A stretch of 64,000 nucleotides of DNA from Chitinophaga pinensis (GTDB taxonomy: Bacteria; Bacteroidota; Bacteroidia; Chitinophagales; Chitinophagaceae): assembly GCA_902167325.1 (NCBI GenBank), contig LR632930.1, positions 6,200,001 to 6,264,000 on the forward strand. Direction: 5' to 3'. Shown here in pieces: positions 61,215 through 64,000 of this stretch. Every line of letters starts with the position of its first letter. The stretch's first letter is position 1. The notes beneath the pieces were generated by a model. That model was not told the origin of the DNA and ran no database searches. It worked only from the letters and a program-made list of their open reading frames with translations. Both the position numbers and the translations under genes were made by a program.

Positions 61215-62261
61215 TTAAATACCGTACTGGCGGAAAAGAACAACTGCGCCGGTGATGAGCATATTCAGCAATGCCAGCGGGATCAGTATCTTCCAGCCCA
61301 GTTTCATCAGCTGGTCGTAGCGGAAGCGCGGAATCGTCCAGCGCACCCACATAAACACGAATATGAAAAAGAACGTTTTGAGGAACAGCGCCACAATACC
61401 CAGTATCGTCAGCGTATTACCATCAAGCCCCAGAGAATCCATGTAAGGGAAGGCGTAACCACCGAAGTACAGGGTAGCCATCAGCACTGAGCTGATGAAC
61501 ATGTTGATATACTCGGCAAACAGGTAAAAGCCCAGCTTCATGGAAGAATATTCGAGGTGGTAACCACCGTTCAGCTCGTTCTCCGCTTCCGGAAGGTCGA
61601 ACGGGGTACGGTTACATTCTGCAAATGCACAAATAAGGAAGATGAGGAAACCGATGGGTTGAAGTAAAATATACCAAACGCCCTCACGCTGTTGCTCCAC
61701 GATATCCTTCAGGCTCAGAGAGCCGCTGAGCATGAACAGGGCGATCAGCGCCAGGCCCATGGGCAGCTCGTAAGAAATTACCTGCGAAGCACCACGGCAG
61801 GCAGCCAGCAGGGAGAACTTGTTGTTGGATGCCCAGCCGCCAATCATAATACCATATACACCCATACCTACGACCGCCATGATCCACAGTACACCGATAT
61901 TGATATCAGCGATCTGCAGGCTCACGATACGGTCGCCAATGGTCAGTGTATCGCCCCAGGGGATCACGGCACTGGTAAGGCAGGCGGTGAGCATAGCGAG
62001 CGATGGGCCGAGTACGAACAGGAAGCGGTTAGCGTGGGATGGGATGATCTCTTCTTTGAAGAACAGTTTACCACCGTCTGCCAAAGGCTGCAGGAGTCCG
62101 AAGATGCCGGCGCGGTTAGGGCCACGGCGGTCCTGGATCCAGGCGGCTACTTTCCGCTCACCCCAGGTACTGTACATCGCCACTGCCAATGAAACACCCA
62201 GTACTGCCGAAATCAGCAGCAGTTTCTCTATAAGGAAATACCAGTCGATTGTGAATTCCAT
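61215..62261 (-). CDS. nuoH: NADH-quinone oxidoreductase subunit H
   Basis: NuoH forms the quinone-binding chamber with NuoB and NuoD. The 348-residue protein has eight membrane helices. Family signatures are present: YSTWGERKVAAWIQDRRGPN at 31-50 with conserved charges, LQPLADGGKLFFKEEIIP near 57, and the ECNRTPFDLPEAENELNGGY loop near 215 rich in acidic residues. It lies 8 bp after nuoG. Confidence 0.95.
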   Translation of the reverse strand: MEFTIDWYFLIEKLLLISAVLGVSLAVAMYSTWGERKVAAWIQDRRGPNRAGIFGLLQPLADGGKLFFKEEIIPSHANRFLFVLGPSLAMLTACLTSAVIPWGDTLTIGDRIVSLQIADINIGVLWIMAVVGMGVYGIMIGGWASNNKFSLLAACRGASQVISYELPMGLALIALFMLSGSLSLKDIVEQQREGVWYILLQPIGFLIFLICAFAECNRTPFDLPEAENELNGGYHLEYSSMKLGFYLFAEYINMFISSVLMATLYFGGYAFPYMDSLGLDGNTLTILGIVALFLKTFFFIFVFMWVRWTIPRFRYDQLMKLGWKILIPLALLNMLITGAVVLFRQYGI

Positions 62262-62269
62262 ATCTCGCT

Positions 62270-63376
62270 TTATTGAACGCCTTTATTCGTGGGAAAATCA
62301 GTTGAGTGGGCAGGCCCTTCGAGCTGGCTCAGGTCTACCTGCGGCATGTTCACCTCGCTCACCGAATGGATGTCCATCAGCAGCTTGGGCTGGCGGCCGT
62401 CCATTACTTTGGCAACAGTTTCCTGTGGTTTGTGAACACCAACGTAGTGGCCTTGCGAAATCACACTGTGCCGCGCGATCTTGCGGGGTCCTTCCACCAC
62501 CCAGTCTTTCACTTCCTTCTTCTCGAAACGGCAGGTATCGCAGATGAAACCTTCCACTTCGCCATACTTATCCTTGCGGGCAGTAACACGGAAGATCTCA
62601 TCTCCACGCATCCAGAGTACTGTTTTGCCACAGCATTTTGGATCCTCGCAATCGCGGTGTGCATCAACCGGCTTCAGGAACCATACACGGTTCTTGAAAC
62701 GGGCCGTGCGGTCGGTGAGGGCACCAACAGGACACACATCAATTACGTTACCGATGAAATTAGTCTGGTCGAGGGAAGCACGCATGTAGGTGCTGATCTC
62801 GGAGGCGTCGCCACGCTTCAGGATGCCGTGCTGGCGTTTCTCCGTAAGCTGGTCTGCCGTAAACACACAACGGTAGCAGAGGATGCAGCGCGTCATGTGC
62901 AGTTTGATATGTTCACCGATATCTTCCTTTTCGAAAGTACGGCGTTTGAATTCGTAGCGGGTACCGGATACACCGTGTTCGTAGCTCAGATCCTGGAGGT
63001 CGCACTCGCCGGCCTGGTCACAAACGGGACAGTCGAGCGGGTGGTTGATCAACAGGAATTCCACCACACCTTTACGAGCTTCGAGCACTTCGGGAGATGT
63101 GATGTTGGCTACTTCCATGCCATCCATTACGGTGGTACGGCAGCTGGCAACCAGTTTAGGCATAGGGCGCGGATCCGCTTCGGAGCCTTTCGTCACTTTC
63201 ACGAGGCAGGTACGGCATTTACCACCGCTGCCCTGCAGCTTTGAATAATAGCACATAGCAGGAGGCACCACTTCGCCGCCGATGTTACGGGCAGCGTTGA
63301 GGATGGTTGTACCCGGCTCCACTTCTACCGTGATATTATCAATCTTGACCTTGAATAATTTCTTTTCTTCCGCCAT
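62270..63376 (-). CDS. nuoG: NADH-quinone oxidoreductase subunit G, short form
   Basis: NuoG carries iron-sulfur clusters in the electron path from NADH. The 368-residue protein has the N-terminal 2Fe-2S domain (CYYSKLQGSGGKCRTC near 42 and a further Cys in LVASCRTT), the His-containing N5-type motif (HPLDCPVCDQAGECDLQ near 112), and a 4Fe-4S motif (CILCYRC near 164 with DVCPVGAL near 213). It then ends after a short part of the molybdopterin-type domain, while many NuoG proteins exceed 650 residues. A short form is what I expect in this phylum, so this is probably not a truncation. Confidence 0.9.
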   Translation of the reverse strand: MAEEKKLFKVKIDNITVEVEPGTTILNAARNIGGEVVPPAMCYYSKLQGSGGKCRTCLVKVTKGSEADPRPMPKLVASCRTTVMDGMEVANITSPEVLEARKGVVEFLLINHPLDCPVCDQAGECDLQDLSYEHGVSGTRYEFKRRTFEKEDIGEHIKLHMTRCILCYRCVFTADQLTEKRQHGILKRGDASEISTYMRASLDQTNFIGNVIDVCPVGALTDRTARFKNRVWFLKPVDAHRDCEDPKCCGKTVLWMRGDEIFRVTARKDKYGEVEGFICDTCRFEKKEVKDWVVEGPRKIARHSVISQGHYVGVHKPQETVAKVMDGRQPKLLMDIHSVSEVNMPQVDLSQLEGPAHSTDFPTNKGVQ

Positions 63377-63415
63377 TATTAAAAAGTAAAAAAGAAAAAT
63401 AATGTTGTTTCCTTA

Positions 63416-64000
63416 TCAGACAGCGGCTGCAACCGGCAGCGGGTCTGCATAATGCACCAGGCCGAAGTTGCGGCGTTGCGCTTCATCCGGGTTCAGCACG
63501 TGCCATTCGAATTCGTCACGGAAGTGACGGATGGCAGCCGCCACCGGCCATGCGGCAGCGTCGCCGAGGGGGCAGATGGTATTGCCTTCGATCTTGCGTT
63601 GAATATCCCACAGCAGGTCGATGTCGCTCATTTTACCTTTACCGTGCTCGATGTTCTTAAGTACCTTCTCCATCCATCCGGTTCCTTCGCGGCAAGGGCT
63701 GCACTGTCCGCAGCTCTCGTGGTGGTAAAACCGGGCGAGGCTGAGGGTGTGGCGTACCACGCACTGATCTTCGTCCAGTACAATGAAACCGCCGGAACCC
63801 ATCATGGTACCCGTGGCGAAACCACCATCGTTCAGACTTTCGTAGGTCATCATGCGCTTTTCACCTTTTGCGGTGGTAAGCAGCAGGTTGGCCGGTACAA
63901 TGGGAACGGAAGATCCGCCGGGGATGCAGGCTTTAAGACGCTTCCCGTTGGGGATACCGCCGCAGTATTCGTCGGAGTAAATAAATTCTTCTACGGAAAT
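63416..64000 (-). CDS. nuoF: NADH-quinone oxidoreductase subunit F, partial
   Basis: NuoF binds NADH and FMN and the N3 4Fe-4S cluster. Only the last 194 codons are in the window; the start lies past the right edge. The visible part has PGGSSVPIVPANLL near its beginning, TGTMMGSGGFIVLDEDQC, and the cluster motif SCGQCSPCREGTGWM with a further Cys in ICPLGDAAAW. It is followed 39 bp later by nuoG. The methionine at 63853 (MMTYESLNDGGF) is internal, not the true start. Confidence 0.94.
   Translation of the reverse strand: MSVEEFIYSDEYCGGIPNGKRLKACIPGGSSVPIVPANLLLTTAKGEKRMMTYESLNDGGFATGTMMGSGGFIVLDEDQCVVRHTLSLARFYHHESCGQCSPCREGTGWMEKVLKNIEHGKGKMSDIDLLWDIQRKIEGNTICPLGDAAAWPVAAAIRHFRDEFEWHVLNPDEAQRRNFGLVHYADPLPVAAAV

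Noticed and set aside
62306-63244. 312-codon plus-strand open frame
   Set aside because: Antisense to nuoG, which has intact cluster motifs.
1-64000. New defence, toxin-antitoxin or mobile system
   Set aside because: I scanned the gene set for nucleases, toxins, integrases, transposases and phage genes and found none; all clusters are known core functions.

Overview
The window looks like chromosomal DNA from a member of the Bacteroidota, most likely a Chitinophaga-like Chitinophagaceae. The signs are type IX secretion genes (sprA, a PorD/DUF4835 protein), promoter motifs of the Bacteroidota type (TTTG-N19-TAnnTTTG before the ompA-like gene, TATCTTTG before rpsF), an apparent lack of Shine-Dalgarno sequences, futalosine-pathway menaquinone genes, and the division/cell-wall gene order of this phylum. 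No rRNA, tRNA, CRISPR array, insertion sequence or prophage was seen. Nearly all of the content is core metabolism and cell biology, and I found no convincing new multi-gene system.

Left part (1-22,641): a truncated sprA behind ruvA; fabH; a small CPxCG protein; a DinB protein and a Nudix-type regulator; a trans-sulfuration enzyme with a GNAT acetyltransferase; a small lipoprotein; fabD; a pterin pair (folE and a PTPS/QueD homologue); mqnB and mqnD; a photolyase; a class IV aminotransferase; the two CoA-transferase subunits; and the envelope operon bamD - rpoZ - coaBC - porD - DUF4296, with a terminator-like hairpin between rpoZ and coaBC.

Middle (22,642-39,000): a complete dcw cluster on the plus strand, mraZ-rsmH-ftsL-ftsI-murE-mraY-murD-ftsW-murG-murC-ftsQ-ftsA-ftsZ. 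It is headed by a leader that carries a group of DnaA-box-like 9-mers and three 10-bp-spaced MraZ-box-like repeats. These genes make the muramyl peptide, pass it through lipid I and lipid II, and build the divisome. murB, murF and ddl are not in the cluster.

Right part (39,100-64,000): a GH123/DUF4091-like secreted protein, the Kup potassium transporter, an OmpA-type outer-membrane protein with a strong promoter, a polyprenyl diphosphate synthase with recJ, a lipoprotein esterase, htpG, the ribosomal operon rpsF-rpsR-rplI, an 800-bp gene-poor stretch with a diverged duplicated non-coding element, a Bacteroidota-type hypothetical protein, an orphan MacB-like permease, and nuoF(partial)-G-H-I-J-K-L-M-N for respiratory complex I, running off the right edge. 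The points most worth checking are the mraZ leader, the duplicated element at 52.0-52.3 kb, changed active-site residues in CoaBC and in the Nudix regulator, and a tandem repeat that overlaps the mqnD stop codon.
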